NCBI RefSeq assembly: GCF_017592825.1
Contig: NZ_JAGFMD010000014.1
Coordinates: 1 to 51,904, forward strand
DNA: 51,904 nt
Origin: Roseivirga sp. E12
GTDB lineage: Bacteria > Bacteroidota > Bacteroidia > Cytophagales > Cyclobacteriaceae
Reading direction: 5' to 3'
A program made the translations under genes and the position numbers. Shown here one piece after another: positions 43,399-51,154 of the stretch; position 1 is the stretch's first letter, and the number at the start of each line of letters is the position of its first letter. Under the pieces are notes generated by a model. The model did not search any database and was not told the origin of the DNA. It saw only the letters and a list, made by a program, of their open reading frames with translations.

Positions 43399-44079
43399 AT
43401 GTCAATTGTAAATAACATTAATCACTACAATGAGCAATTAGCTCCTTACAATACACGACTTATCGCTGTGAGTAAGACTAAACCTGTTGAAGATTTGTTA
43501 CAAGCCTATGAAGGTGGCCAAAGAGATTTTGGGGAGAACAAGGTTCAGGAGCTTTCTGCCAAAGAAGAAGTACTGCCCAAAGACATAAAATGGCATATGA
43601 TTGGCCACTTGCAAAGGAATAAAGTAAAGTATATTGCTCCCTTTGTTCACTTGATCCATGCGGTAGATAGTCCGAAGTTATTGGCCGAAATCAACAAACA
43701 AGCCCTCAAAAACGATAGAGTGATTGCTTGCCTATTGCAGGTTCATATTGCCGAAGAAGAGACCAAATTTGGTTTTGACGAAACTGAGTTGATGGATTTT
43801 CTGAATGGCGACTCTTTAAAAGAGTATAACAATGTAAAAATCCTTGGTTTGATGGGTATGGCGACTAACACCAGCGACAAGGCTCAGGTAAGCAAAGAGT
43901 TTGATCAACTCAAGTCGCTTTTCAATCAGATAAAAAGCAATTTCGATTTGGAAAATGTCGATATGCAGGAGCTATCCATGGGTATGACAAGTGATTACAT
44001 AGAGGCTTGCCAAGCAGGCAGCACCATGGTCAGAATCGGAAGCGCCATTTTTGGTGCACGTAACTACCCTCAACAATAA
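43399..44079 (+). CDS. YggS/PROSC family pyridoxal-phosphate homeostasis protein
   Basis: A 226-residue protein of the YggS family, a PLP-binding TIM-barrel protein that buffers the cofactor rather than acting as an enzyme. The PLP lysine lies in LIAVSKTKP (near residue 29). Further family motifs are DFGENKVQE, WHMIGHLQRNKVK, and ELSMGMTSDY..A...GSTMVRIGSAIFGAR near the end. The product is full length. The next gene, DUF423, starts 4 bases after its stop. Confidence 0.93.
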   Translation: MSIVNNINHYNEQLAPYNTRLIAVSKTKPVEDLLQAYEGGQRDFGENKVQELSAKEEVLPKDIKWHMIGHLQRNKVKYIAPFVHLIHAVDSPKLLAEINKQALKNDRVIACLLQVHIAEEETKFGFDETELMDFLNGDSLKEYNNVKILGLMGMATNTSDKAQVSKEFDQLKSLFNQIKSNFDLENVDMQELSMGMTSDYIEACQAGSTMVRIGSAIFGARNYPQQ

Positions 44080-44083
44080 TTAT

Positions 44084-44461
44084 ATGACAGCAAAAACCAT
44101 ACTTATACTCGGTGGAATTCTAGGCGTACTTTCTGTTGGCATCGGAGCATTTGGAGCTCATGGTCTGGAGGCAACGCTCACTGCCAATGCGCGGCTCGAT
44201 ACTTTCGAGACAGCTGTGAAATATCAATTTTACCATACACTGGCTTTAATTCTCCTAGGCATCTTAATGCTCAATGTGCAGAGCAACTACTTCAATTATG
44301 CGGGGATCAGTTTTTTGATTGGTATTGTAATTTTCAGTGGCTCACTATATACGCTTAGCTTAACCAATATCACTTGGCTAGGTGCCATCACCCCGATTGG
44401 AGGGTTGGCCTTTATCATGGGGTGGATTTTCTTGATTTTAGGCGTTTCAAAGTCGCTCTAG
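44084..44461 (+). CDS. DUF423 family membrane protein
   Basis: A 125-residue protein with four hydrophobic segments. The DUF423 signature GAFGAHGL appears near residue 23, with FQ-like YQFYHTLALI after it, and GSLYTLSLT and GGLAFIMGW..L later. The function is unknown. ATG 44084 is the natural start, 4 bases after the YggS-type stop; an upstream frame extension to TTG 44051 would overlap that gene and lacks family similarity. The stop is 1 base from the stop of the convergent helicase gene. Confidence 0.88.
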   Translation: MTAKTILILGGILGVLSVGIGAFGAHGLEATLTANARLDTFETAVKYQFYHTLALILLGILMLNVQSNYFNYAGISFLIGIVIFSGSLYTLSLTNITWLGAITPIGGLAFIMGWIFLILGVSKSL

Positions 44462-44462
44462 A

Positions 44463-45863
44463 TTAGTAGAACCTTGGGTGAAAGTTGACCATAAAGAGTT
44501 CCTTGGTTGCCCGAGTAACGGCTGTATAGAGCCAACGTACATACTCCCTATCTACCATTTCTTCGGTCAAATAACCTTGATCTATAAAAACAGCATCCCA
44601 CTGACCACCCTGTGATTTGTGGCATGTCAACGCATAGGCAAATTTGACTTGAAGTGCATTTAAATGAGGATCACTTTTGATCGCCTTCATTCTCTCCTTT
44701 TTGGTCGAAAGGTCTGCATAGCCTTCGGTGACTTCTTCATAAAGTCTTTTGTAATCCGTGTTATTTAAGGATGCTTCTGGGGAGTAAAGTGTATCCAGGA
44801 TAACTTTCGCCTCGAAGGGTTCTTGGTCAGGATAGTCCAAAAGTTGTACCCTAAGTTCGGCAAAGCGAAGTCCATAATATTCTTCAAACCGGATGATTTT
44901 CATTACCTCCACAAAGTCACCATTAGCCAAAAAACCAGCAGGAGCATTTTCGGGTAGAAAATGATAATTATTCCGAACGATCATCAAGATGTCACCGGCC
45001 TCAATTTCATCTTCTCTATACTGGATGGTTCTTCGGATGTACTGATTGTATTGGACCGCATTTTTATTACTCCGGCAAATTATCACGGCATTCTCAGTAC
45101 CATATTTGTCATATGCATAGCGCAATCCATCTTCCAGGCGCTCAGCGGTCATCTTGAATACATCTTTAAACCTAGAAGTAGCAAACTTAATAGCGAAGTC
45201 TTCCTTTAGTAGTTCATTACGAAGATTGGTAGCATTAAAAAGGATGCCTGATTCCTCCTCTTGTCGCATGACTTCTGTCAGTTCTAATGCGCTTATGTCG
45301 TTACCAAAAGATTGGGCCAGGAATTCACTCTCTAAGGCTGGGCTTTCAAGCGATCCCACAGGTGGCAACTGCGCTACATCACCAATCAGCAATAGTCGAT
45401 TTCCTTCCTGAGAAAAAACATAATCCATTAAATCGGTGAGTAAACCGTTCTTTCCATACTCCGCTTGATTCGAAATCATAGAAGCCTCATCGACAATAAA
45501 CAGTGTGTTTTTGTGATAATTATTCTGCCTTTTGAAGGCCAAACCTCCACCTGGCTCGGCTGTTTGCTGGAAGACTTTCTTGTGTATCGTGAATGCCGTT
45601 CGGTTGGTATAACCAGCCATTACTTTTGCCGCCCGACCCGTTGGAGCCATCAATACATACTTGTAATTGAAAAAGGGGAGCATCTTAACAATGGCACCTA
45701 CCACAGTGGTCTTTCCCGTTCCGGCATAACCGCGAAGTACTAATACAGGCTTTCGAAGTTTTGGATCTAATAGAAAGTCATCAAACAAGCCAAAGAGCTT
45801 TCGTTGACCAACGGTAGGTTCGAAGGGAAATTTGCTGACTAATATTTCTGAGGGCTTGGCCAA
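44463..45863 (-). CDS. RecD-like ATP-dependent DNA helicase (AAA_30/UvrD_C_2 type)
   Basis: A 466-residue SF1B-type helicase. Motif I is GYAGTGKTTVVGAI (about residues 45-58), motif II FIVDEASMIS, motif III LLIGDVAQLPPVG. The C-terminal half has ALTCHKSQGGQWDAVFID and the final WLYTAVTRATKELFMV. It is far shorter than RecD or RecD2 and lacks their N-terminal extensions, like the compact 'AAA family ATPase/RecD-like' helicases of Bacteroidota. Translation must begin at TTG 45863: the next Met lies beyond the Walker A motif. That TTG sits 2 bases after the stop of the thioesterase gene, so the two genes are probably coupled. Confidence 0.88.
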   Translation of the reverse strand: MAKPSEILVSKFPFEPTVGQRKLFGLFDDFLLDPKLRKPVLVLRGYAGTGKTTVVGAIVKMLPFFNYKYVLMAPTGRAAKVMAGYTNRTAFTIHKKVFQQTAEPGGGLAFKRQNNYHKNTLFIVDEASMISNQAEYGKNGLLTDLMDYVFSQEGNRLLLIGDVAQLPPVGSLESPALESEFLAQSFGNDISALELTEVMRQEEESGILFNATNLRNELLKEDFAIKFATSRFKDVFKMTAERLEDGLRYAYDKYGTENAVIICRSNKNAVQYNQYIRRTIQYREDEIEAGDILMIVRNNYHFLPENAPAGFLANGDFVEVMKIIRFEEYYGLRFAELRVQLLDYPDQEPFEAKVILDTLYSPEASLNNTDYKRLYEEVTEGYADLSTKKERMKAIKSDPHLNALQVKFAYALTCHKSQGGQWDAVFIDQGYLTEEMVDREYVRWLYTAVTRATKELFMVNFHPRFY

Positions 45864-45865
45864 TC

Positions 45866-46315
45866 CTAAGACTTTTTCTTGTCTTCAGGAAAGATAGTCA
45901 CCATAGTGGTACTTGCTTTAGCAATCAGAGTACGTTCTTCACCGTCTACAGACCAGACTTCGGCCTCACAGAAGCTCATCTTTCTTCCCTGTTTCACCAC
46001 CCATCCTTTGGCATGCAGTTTTTGGCCTCTGCCTGGTGTGAAATAGGAAATTTTTATTTCGCCAGTGACCACATGCTGATCTTCAGCAACAACTGTCACT
46101 GCAGCAAAACCGGCAACAATATCGGCCAGCGTAGCAGTGACACCACCGTGTACCAAACCAGTCTGTTGCTTATGATCTTCTGTTAAATCCAACCAGCCTT
46201 CAGTACGCCCTGCTTCGATGACATTTAGATCAAAGCCGACCAATTTCATGAAATGCTGACGCTCTAGAAATTTCTCAATCCTTGACTTGAACTCAGGATT
46301 AAATACCTTTACCAT
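45866..46315 (-). CDS. PaaI-like hotdog-fold thioesterase
   Basis: A 149-residue hotdog protein. The core motif GLVHGGVTATLADIVAGFAA is typical of PaaI/YdiI-type acyl-CoA thioesterases, followed by VVTGEIKISYFTPGRG and a strand KLHAKGWVVKQGRKM. Such enzymes hydrolyse acyl-CoA thioesters, often to rescue CoA. The substrate cannot be inferred. It is upstream of, and nearly abuts, the RecD-like helicase gene. A TATATTTG -7-like element lies directly before its ATG. Confidence 0.85.
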   Translation of the reverse strand: MVKVFNPEFKSRIEKFLERQHFMKLVGFDLNVIEAGRTEGWLDLTEDHKQQTGLVHGGVTATLADIVAGFAAVTVVAEDQHVVTGEIKISYFTPGRGQKLHAKGWVVKQGRKMSFCEAEVWSVDGEERTLIAKASTTMVTIFPEDKKKS

Positions 46316-46330
46316 AGACTACAATTTGTG

Positions 46331-46338
46331 CAAATATA
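46331..46338 (-). promoter_or_regulatory. Candidate -7 element for thioesterase-helicase
   Basis: On the minus strand this reads TATATTTG, an exact TAnnTTTG match 15 bases before ATG 46315, implying a very short leader. Confidence 0.35.
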
Positions 46339-46364
46339 TCCACTAGTCTTAATCACCCCTACAG

Positions 46365-46856
46365 ATGACCCAGATAGATGCTAAGATATCGGAAGCTTAC
46401 GGCCAAAAACTTAGGGTACGGGTGTGCGGAATTTGCATTAAGAATGACCAGATACTCTTGGTTCATCACAACCCACTTGGCAAGACGGGATCGCTTTGGG
46501 CGCCTCCTGGTGGTGGAATGGAGTATAGCGAAAGTGCAGAAGAAGCTTTAACCAGAGAGTTCAAGGAAGAAACGGGCCTGACCATCGAGGTTGAACAATT
46601 CCTCTTTGTCCATGAGTATCTAGATCCCCCACTTCATGGTATCGAGCTCTTCTTCTTGGTGAACCCGATTTCTGGCGATCTCAAGTTAGGAACGGACCCT
46701 GAATTGTCTACTGATGATCAGATACTTACACAGCTGGGGTACTTTGATTTGGAGGTACTTAGAACCGAAGAATTGGAAAGTCTTCATTATGTACTTCAAA
46801 ACAATGAGTCAATCGATGTACTGATTAATCGAAAAGGTTATTTCAAATATCATTAA
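46365..46856 (+). CDS. Nudix hydrolase
   Basis: A 163-residue Nudix-fold hydrolase with a complete Nudix box at about residues 47-69: GG-G-MEY-SE, then seven residues, then REFKEETGL, supplying the metal-binding glutamates. The strand before it, RVCGICIKNDQILLVHHN, and the WAPPGGG lead-in fit the family. Nudix enzymes cleave nucleoside diphosphates linked to another group; the substrate is unknown here. It is divergent from the thioesterase gene and is separated from the next gene by 77 bases that include a TCCATAA/TTATGGA inverted repeat (46860-46866 with 46884-46890). Confidence 0.9.
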   Translation: MTQIDAKISEAYGQKLRVRVCGICIKNDQILLVHHNPLGKTGSLWAPPGGGMEYSESAEEALTREFKEETGLTIEVEQFLFVHEYLDPPLHGIELFFLVNPISGDLKLGTDPELSTDDQILTQLGYFDLEVLRTEELESLHYVLQNNESIDVLINRKGYFKYH

Positions 46857-46933
46857 TTATCCATAAACTAGCGTTTCCATTTATTATGGATTACCTAAAT
46901 AATTAGTTAATTTAGCGAAAATCAACCTCGAAA

Positions 46934-47512
46934 ATGAACCTTACTAAAATACTCACTGGTGTTTTCTTTGTCCTAGCGATTGTAGTGGCATATTTCCTTT
47001 ATGATGGCATTAACTCGACTATCGAGAAGGGAAAAGAAATTGAAAGAATAGAGAACTTGGTAAAAGCCAAACTGGAGCTTATCCGAGACACTCAAAATGC
47101 CTACCAAAGTACTTTCGGAGATTACGCAGACACATGGGAGAAACTAATCTCTTATGCTGATTCTGGAAATATCTACGTGATTCAAAGAACAGAACAAATT
47201 GAAATTCTAGATTACGGTGCAGAAAGATCAACTTTTGTTTATGATACTTTGGATATCATTCCTGTAAGAGATTCACTTTTTTCTGCAGGTTATGATTTCA
47301 AGAAGCTTCCAGAATTGCCTCACTCAAGCGGCAAGTACTTCTCTCTTTATGCAAAAGATTCGATTAAATCTGGTGTAAGTGTTGATTACATTGAGGTTGT
47401 TGACACCTACCCTTTTGACAGAACGAGAACGGAAGATAACGAAAATGAGAGACGCAGACCTCTGAGATTCGGTTCTAGAACTGACATTACTACCGCAGGT
47501 AACTGGCAATAA
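46934..47512 (+). CDS. Conserved-looking membrane-anchored protein of unknown function
   Basis: A 192-residue protein with one N-terminal membrane span (about 6-24, ILTGVFFVLAIVVAYFLYDG), then a helical coiled-coil-like stretch (ERIENLVKAKLELIRDTQNAYQ), then a beta-rich part and an Arg/Glu-rich tail (EDNENERRRPLRFG). The span followed by a helix and AYQSTFGDYADTWEKL somewhat recalls pilin-like or periplasmic anchored proteins, but I recognise no family. It is the first gene of an apparent operon with DUF3822 (3-base gap... only two bases between stop and next start codon) and then coaD. Confidence 0.65.
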   Translation: MNLTKILTGVFFVLAIVVAYFLYDGINSTIEKGKEIERIENLVKAKLELIRDTQNAYQSTFGDYADTWEKLISYADSGNIYVIQRTEQIEILDYGAERSTFVYDTLDIIPVRDSLFSAGYDFKKLPELPHSSGKYFSLYAKDSIKSGVSVDYIEVVDTYPFDRTRTEDNENERRRPLRFGSRTDITTAGNWQ

Positions 47513-47514
47513 AA

Positions 47515-48378
47515 TTGCGTTCTACTAATACGCCAACAAGATTATCATTAAAAGACGAAAGACTGGATATTGATCGCATTGATCAGTATCGTCTTTCGTT
47601 TTTTATTGGTGATGATTCATGTCAGATCAGTATTCTAGACATTCAGAAAAAGCTCCTTTTACTTTTAGAGGACGTGTCCTTTCAATCGGATTTAAGTCGG
47701 GTCGAAAATCTACAGCGGCTTTATGATGATCACATCCTAATTGCAGCGGGTTTTTGGAAAGAGGTTCAGGTTTTCATTCGGAATGATAAGTTCTCACTCG
47801 TTCCAGTTCCGGTTTTCGATAAGTCCTTACTTCAAGAGTATATTCAGCTAAACCAGCCTACCGATCCGAATGAGGATGAATATCGATTCAAGATTCTGGA
47901 TGAACTGGGACTCTCCATTGCATTTGCTTATGCAGCGGAAATTAAGGCATGGTTCAAAGAGAAATACCCCAATAACGGCTTACAGTTCAATCACCAAAGT
48001 GTGGCCTATTTAAAGGGCCTACAAAGTCAGTTGAGAAACAGAGCTCAAAGCAGCGTATATGTTTTGCTCAACGATAAAGAGGTAATGATTGCAGGTTTTA
48101 ACCTAAGTCGCGTAGCCATATATAATCAATTCCAATTTTCTGATTCAATGGACTTGGTCAAACGCATTTTATTGACATCTCGTCAGTATAGTGAAGAAGG
48201 TCAATCTATCCCCTTACTTCTACATGGTATTAAAGACCAAGTAAACGAGCATCTACCTACATTGAAGAAGTATTTCAGGAATATTGAATTAGGGCAGCGC
48301 CCTTCTGACATCCATATACATCCCCTATTTAATGAATTGGAGCAAATGGAGTATTTTGATGTGCTTTCGAACCTCTAG
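47515..48378 (+). CDS. DUF3822 family protein
   Basis: A 287-residue protein with the look of DUF3822, a Bacteroidota family often encoded next to coaD. Features are an N-terminal RLSFFIGDDSCQISILD, a middle region with SVYVLLNDKEVMIAGF, and a C-terminal RPSDIHIHPLFNELE. This pattern suggests an actin-like ATPase fold without obvious catalytic residues; that is inference. There is no ATG near the 5' end (the first internal Met is far downstream), so translation starts at TTG 47515, two bases after the previous stop, probably by coupling. coaD follows after 22 bases. Confidence 0.7.
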   Translation: MRSTNTPTRLSLKDERLDIDRIDQYRLSFFIGDDSCQISILDIQKKLLLLLEDVSFQSDLSRVENLQRLYDDHILIAAGFWKEVQVFIRNDKFSLVPVPVFDKSLLQEYIQLNQPTDPNEDEYRFKILDELGLSIAFAYAAEIKAWFKEKYPNNGLQFNHQSVAYLKGLQSQLRNRAQSSVYVLLNDKEVMIAGFNLSRVAIYNQFQFSDSMDLVKRILLTSRQYSEEGQSIPLLLHGIKDQVNEHLPTLKKYFRNIELGQRPSDIHIHPLFNELEQMEYFDVLSNL

Positions 48379-48400
48379 TTTTATTGCTTAGATTTATAAT

Positions 48401-48856
48401 ATGAAGCGCATAGCACTTTTCCCCGGTTCATTTGATCCATTTACTAAAGGCCATGAGGACATCGTAATGCGAGGACTCAAGCTCTTTGATGAAATCATTG
48501 TGGCGATAGGTTATAACAGCAAAAAGGCCAATCGCTATTTCGAAATCGCATACATGGAGGAGAAAATCAATCAGACCTTCAAAGATGTCCCAGAAGTTTC
48601 GGTATTAGTTTACAATGAGCTCACAGCTCAGATTGCTGATAAATTAGAAGCCTCATACATTCTTCGTGGGTTAAGAAATACGACCGATTTTGAATATGAA
48701 AATAGTATCTCTCAGGTAAATCGAGATTTGAACGATAGGCTTGAAACGGTTTTCTTAATTACCTCTGCTGAGCTGGCAGCGGTCAATTCTTCAATCATTA
48801 GGGAAGTTCACCGCTATGGTGGGAATGTTCAGAAATACCTCCCCTACGATTTGTGA
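48401..48856 (+). CDS. coaD: Phosphopantetheine adenylyltransferase
   Basis: A 151-residue enzyme for the penultimate step of coenzyme A synthesis: ATP plus 4'-phosphopantetheine gives dephospho-CoA and pyrophosphate. Hallmarks are the nucleotidyltransferase motif ALFPGSFDPFTKGHEDI (TxGH at 15-18), the ILRGLRNTTDFEYE segment and the C-terminal AAVNSSIIREVHRYGGNV. The length is normal. Its last 13 bases overlap the convergent Nudix gene. Confidence 0.96.
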   Translation: MKRIALFPGSFDPFTKGHEDIVMRGLKLFDEIIVAIGYNSKKANRYFEIAYMEEKINQTFKDVPEVSVLVYNELTAQIADKLEASYILRGLRNTTDFEYENSISQVNRDLNDRLETVFLITSAELAAVNSSIIREVHRYGGNVQKYLPYDL

Positions 48857-49527
48857 GCCAGTAGGTGCTTCTTGAATTTTTTGTAGACGTGCTGAATGGA
48901 GCTGTATGCATTAAACTGTGCCACATCTACTTCCTTTTTACTCATCCATCGTACCTCGTCAATACCTTCATCTAACTGAGGCTTCATCTCGCTATCATCA
49001 AGGCATTCCATTTGGTACCAAACAGTCTTCTTAAGGATACTCTTCTCTCCTTTAGTATAGGTGTGCCAAGTGGTGCAAATCTTGTCTAACACTTCAACTT
49101 TTACATTGCACTCTTCTTCAACCTCTCTTTTGGAACCTTCCAAGACTGACTCCTTACCTTCAATCTTGCCTTTTGGCAAATCCCACTTGCCCAATCGATG
49201 AATCATAAGAATTTTTCCACTCTTGTAAACCACACCACCACCTGCATTGATGATTTTGAATTTACTTTTGATGTATTCTACTGCCTCGTCATAATGAGGC
49301 GTAACCACTGTCACCGACTCAAGGCCTTTGATCTTCTTATTATGTAGGATAAAGAGAATACTCTTAATCGTATCTCGATTGGCGTTAAAGATGAGCATGT
49401 TACCTCTGAACTTGCGCTCATTGATCAATAGATCATCCTCTTGGAGAACTTCGTCAAAAAGACTCTGATCCTTGATTTGTTCAGGCCTTTTGATCCTTAG
49501 GGGTGTATCCTTTATATAAATCCTCAT
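48844..49527 (-). CDS. Nudix hydrolase with N-terminal extension
   Basis: A 227-residue protein. The Nudix domain occupies about residues 95-220. The lead-in KWDLPKGKIEG is followed by the box G-KIEGK-ES-VLEGSK-REVEEECNV, with Cys where most family members have Thr or Ser. It also has the later TWHTYTKGEK and DEGIDEVRWM. The first 90 residues (MRIYIKDTPLRIKRPEQ...) form an extra domain seen in Bacteroidota members and of unknown role. The substrate is unknown. It is transcribed toward coaD and overlaps it by 13 bases; on the other side it is divergent from pyrE. Confidence 0.9.
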   Translation of the reverse strand: MRIYIKDTPLRIKRPEQIKDQSLFDEVLQEDDLLINERKFRGNMLIFNANRDTIKSILFILHNKKIKGLESVTVVTPHYDEAVEYIKSKFKIINAGGGVVYKSGKILMIHRLGKWDLPKGKIEGKESVLEGSKREVEEECNVKVEVLDKICTTWHTYTKGEKSILKKTVWYQMECLDDSEMKPQLDEGIDEVRWMSKKEVDVAQFNAYSSIQHVYKKFKKHLLAHKS

Positions 49528-49625
49528 TGAGGGTCTTAATTCTTTGTCAATATGAAAAAAAAATCTCTAAGTAGGTGAAAGAAAATCATGACATTTTCAG
49601 AAAAAAAATATCTTAAATTCGCGAC

Positions 49626-50273
49626 ATGGAAAGAGTTCTCAGTGAAAAAGAAATTGCCCTGAAAGTAGCATCCGATTTATTGCAGATCAAAGCAATTAAA
49701 TTGAGTAAGGAAAATCCATTTACATGGAGTTCTGGATGGAAATCACCAATCTATTGCGACAATCGATTATCGCTTTCTTTTCCCGAAACAAGAACTTTTA
49801 TCAAAGAAGCCTTGGCTGAGGCAGCAAAAGCTAAGTTTCCTGGTTATGAAGCAGTTGCAGGTGTAGCAACGGCCGGTATTCCACAAGGAGCGCTTTTGGC
49901 GGAAGCTTTAGGCGTACCATTTGTCTATGTAAGGTCTAAGCCCAAAGGGCATGGTATGGAAAACCTAATCGAAGGAAAGGTAACTCCCGGACAGAAGGTG
50001 ATTGTAGTTGAGGACCTTGTATCAACTGGTGGCAGCTCACTAAAAGCAGCAGAAGCACTAACTGCTTCAGGATTTGAAGTAATGGGCATGCTCGCCATCT
50101 TTACCTATGGATTTCCTCTTGCCGATGACAATTTCAAGAATGCAGACATTCAATTGCACTGCCTGAGCAATTATCAGATCATGCTTCAAAAAGCAATGGA
50201 ATTGGGTTATATCAATGAGTCAGATCTGACTTCGTTGGAAGAATGGAGAAATGATCCTGGGAATTGGGGGTAA
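49626..50273 (+). CDS. pyrE: Orotate phosphoribosyltransferase
   Basis: A 215-residue type I phosphoribosyltransferase making orotidine 5'-monophosphate from orotate and PRPP in pyrimidine synthesis. The PRPP-binding loop is VIVVEDLVSTGGSSLKAA (about residues 124-141). Other family marks are FTWSSGWKSPIYCDNR near the N-terminus, GVATAGIPQGALLAE, and the catalytic-loop YVRSKPKGHGMENLIEG. Its TAA is followed at once by the heptamer arrays. Confidence 0.96.
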   Translation: MERVLSEKEIALKVASDLLQIKAIKLSKENPFTWSSGWKSPIYCDNRLSLSFPETRTFIKEALAEAAKAKFPGYEAVAGVATAGIPQGALLAEALGVPFVYVRSKPKGHGMENLIEGKVTPGQKVIVVEDLVSTGGSSLKAAEALTASGFEVMGMLAIFTYGFPLADDNFKNADIQLHCLSNYQIMLQKAMELGYINESDLTSLEEWRNDPGNWG

Positions 50274-50274
50274 G

Positions 50275-50316
50275 GCGTATAGCGTATAGCGTATAGCGTA
50301 TAGCGTATAGCGTATA
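50275..50316. repeat. Heptamer array 1: six perfect GCGTATA units
   Basis: Six exact copies of GCGTATA start 2 bases after the pyrE stop and are followed by GCG of a seventh. It lies outside coding sequence. Confidence 0.97.
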
Positions 50317-50326
50317 GCGAAGGAAA

Positions 50327-50373
50327 ATTCTTAATTCTTAATTCTTAATTCTTAATTCTTAATTCTTAATTCT
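50327..50373. repeat. Heptamer array 2: six perfect ATTCTTA units
   Basis: Six exact copies of ATTCTTA plus ATTCT, ending on the base before the stop codon of the convergent TIGR02757-family gene. Only ten bases separate it from array 1. Confidence 0.97.
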
Positions 50374-51153
50374 CTAAAACTTCTCTTCGATTCCTAAGCC
50401 GAATAGGGCGAAGTCATATTTGACAGGGTCTTCTGAGTCGAATTGTCTTAAGTTTTCGGTCAGCTCTAGTGCCGCTTGCCAATCCATCTGTTTGCGATCG
50501 ATAAGTCCTAGTTTCCTGGCTACGCGTTCTACATGCAAGTCACAGGGACATATTAGTTTCGATGGCTCGATATTCTTCCAGATACCAAAATCAACTCCCT
50601 TATCATCTTGCCTAACCATCCAGCGCAAGAACATATTAAGCCGCTTGCATGCTGATTTTCTGGCTGGCGTAGCGATGTGTTTTCTTGTTCGCTGAGGCGC
50701 ATCAGGCAAAGCAAAGAACTGATCGTGAAATTGAATCAGTGCATTACCTATATGTTCATCGGTCTCTTTAAAACCTTTCAAGAAGGCTTCTTCTAGTGAA
50801 TTATGGTTTTGGTAAAAGTTCTTGAAGTAAGCAATAAAATAGAGTGTATCTATATCGTTAAAAGTACGGTGCTTGAACTTGAGTAAGGGTTTCAAATCAT
50901 TTTCACTATGATTGAGAATAAAATCATAGGGTTGGTTATCCATCATCGCAAACAACTCCTTGCACTTATTAATAATGGTTACCCTTTGGCCCCAAGCCAA
51001 AATAGAAGCCCAAAAACCAGTAATCTCAATATCCTGTTTAAGCGTATAGGCATGCGGAATACTGATCGGGTCAGGATGAATAAATGAAGGTTGATTATAG
51101 TCTTCTACCTTTTCATCTAGAAAGGTTTTTATTCCTAAATGGTCTTCGCTCAT
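50374..51153 (-). CDS. TIGR02757 family protein
   Basis: A 259-residue protein with the signature of TIGR02757, a Bacteroidota-enriched family of unknown function: ILAWGQRVTIINKC, YDFI, HRTFNDIDTLYF, CPCDLHVERVARKLGL and the late DPVKYDFALFGLGI. ATG 51153 is preferred: it is the start of the family-like sequence and lies 1 base after the stop of the upstream gene. A GTG at 51171 would add six residues and overlap that gene. The close spacing suggests co-transcription with the upstream secreted-protein gene, though the functions look unrelated. Confidence 0.88.
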   Translation of the reverse strand: MSEDHLGIKTFLDEKVEDYNQPSFIHPDPISIPHAYTLKQDIEITGFWASILAWGQRVTIINKCKELFAMMDNQPYDFILNHSENDLKPLLKFKHRTFNDIDTLYFIAYFKNFYQNHNSLEEAFLKGFKETDEHIGNALIQFHDQFFALPDAPQRTRKHIATPARKSACKRLNMFLRWMVRQDDKGVDFGIWKNIEPSKLICPCDLHVERVARKLGLIDRKQMDWQAALELTENLRQFDSEDPVKYDFALFGLGIEEKF

Positions 51154-51154
51154 C

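Noticed and set aside
44051-44083. N-terminal extension of the DUF423 protein
   Set aside because: The extension starts at TTG within the YggS-type gene and has no family similarity; ATG 44084 fits both spacing and the membrane-protein N-terminus.
50275-50373. CRISPR-like direct repeats
   Set aside because: Units are seven bases and contiguous without spacers, so this is a simple tandem repeat.
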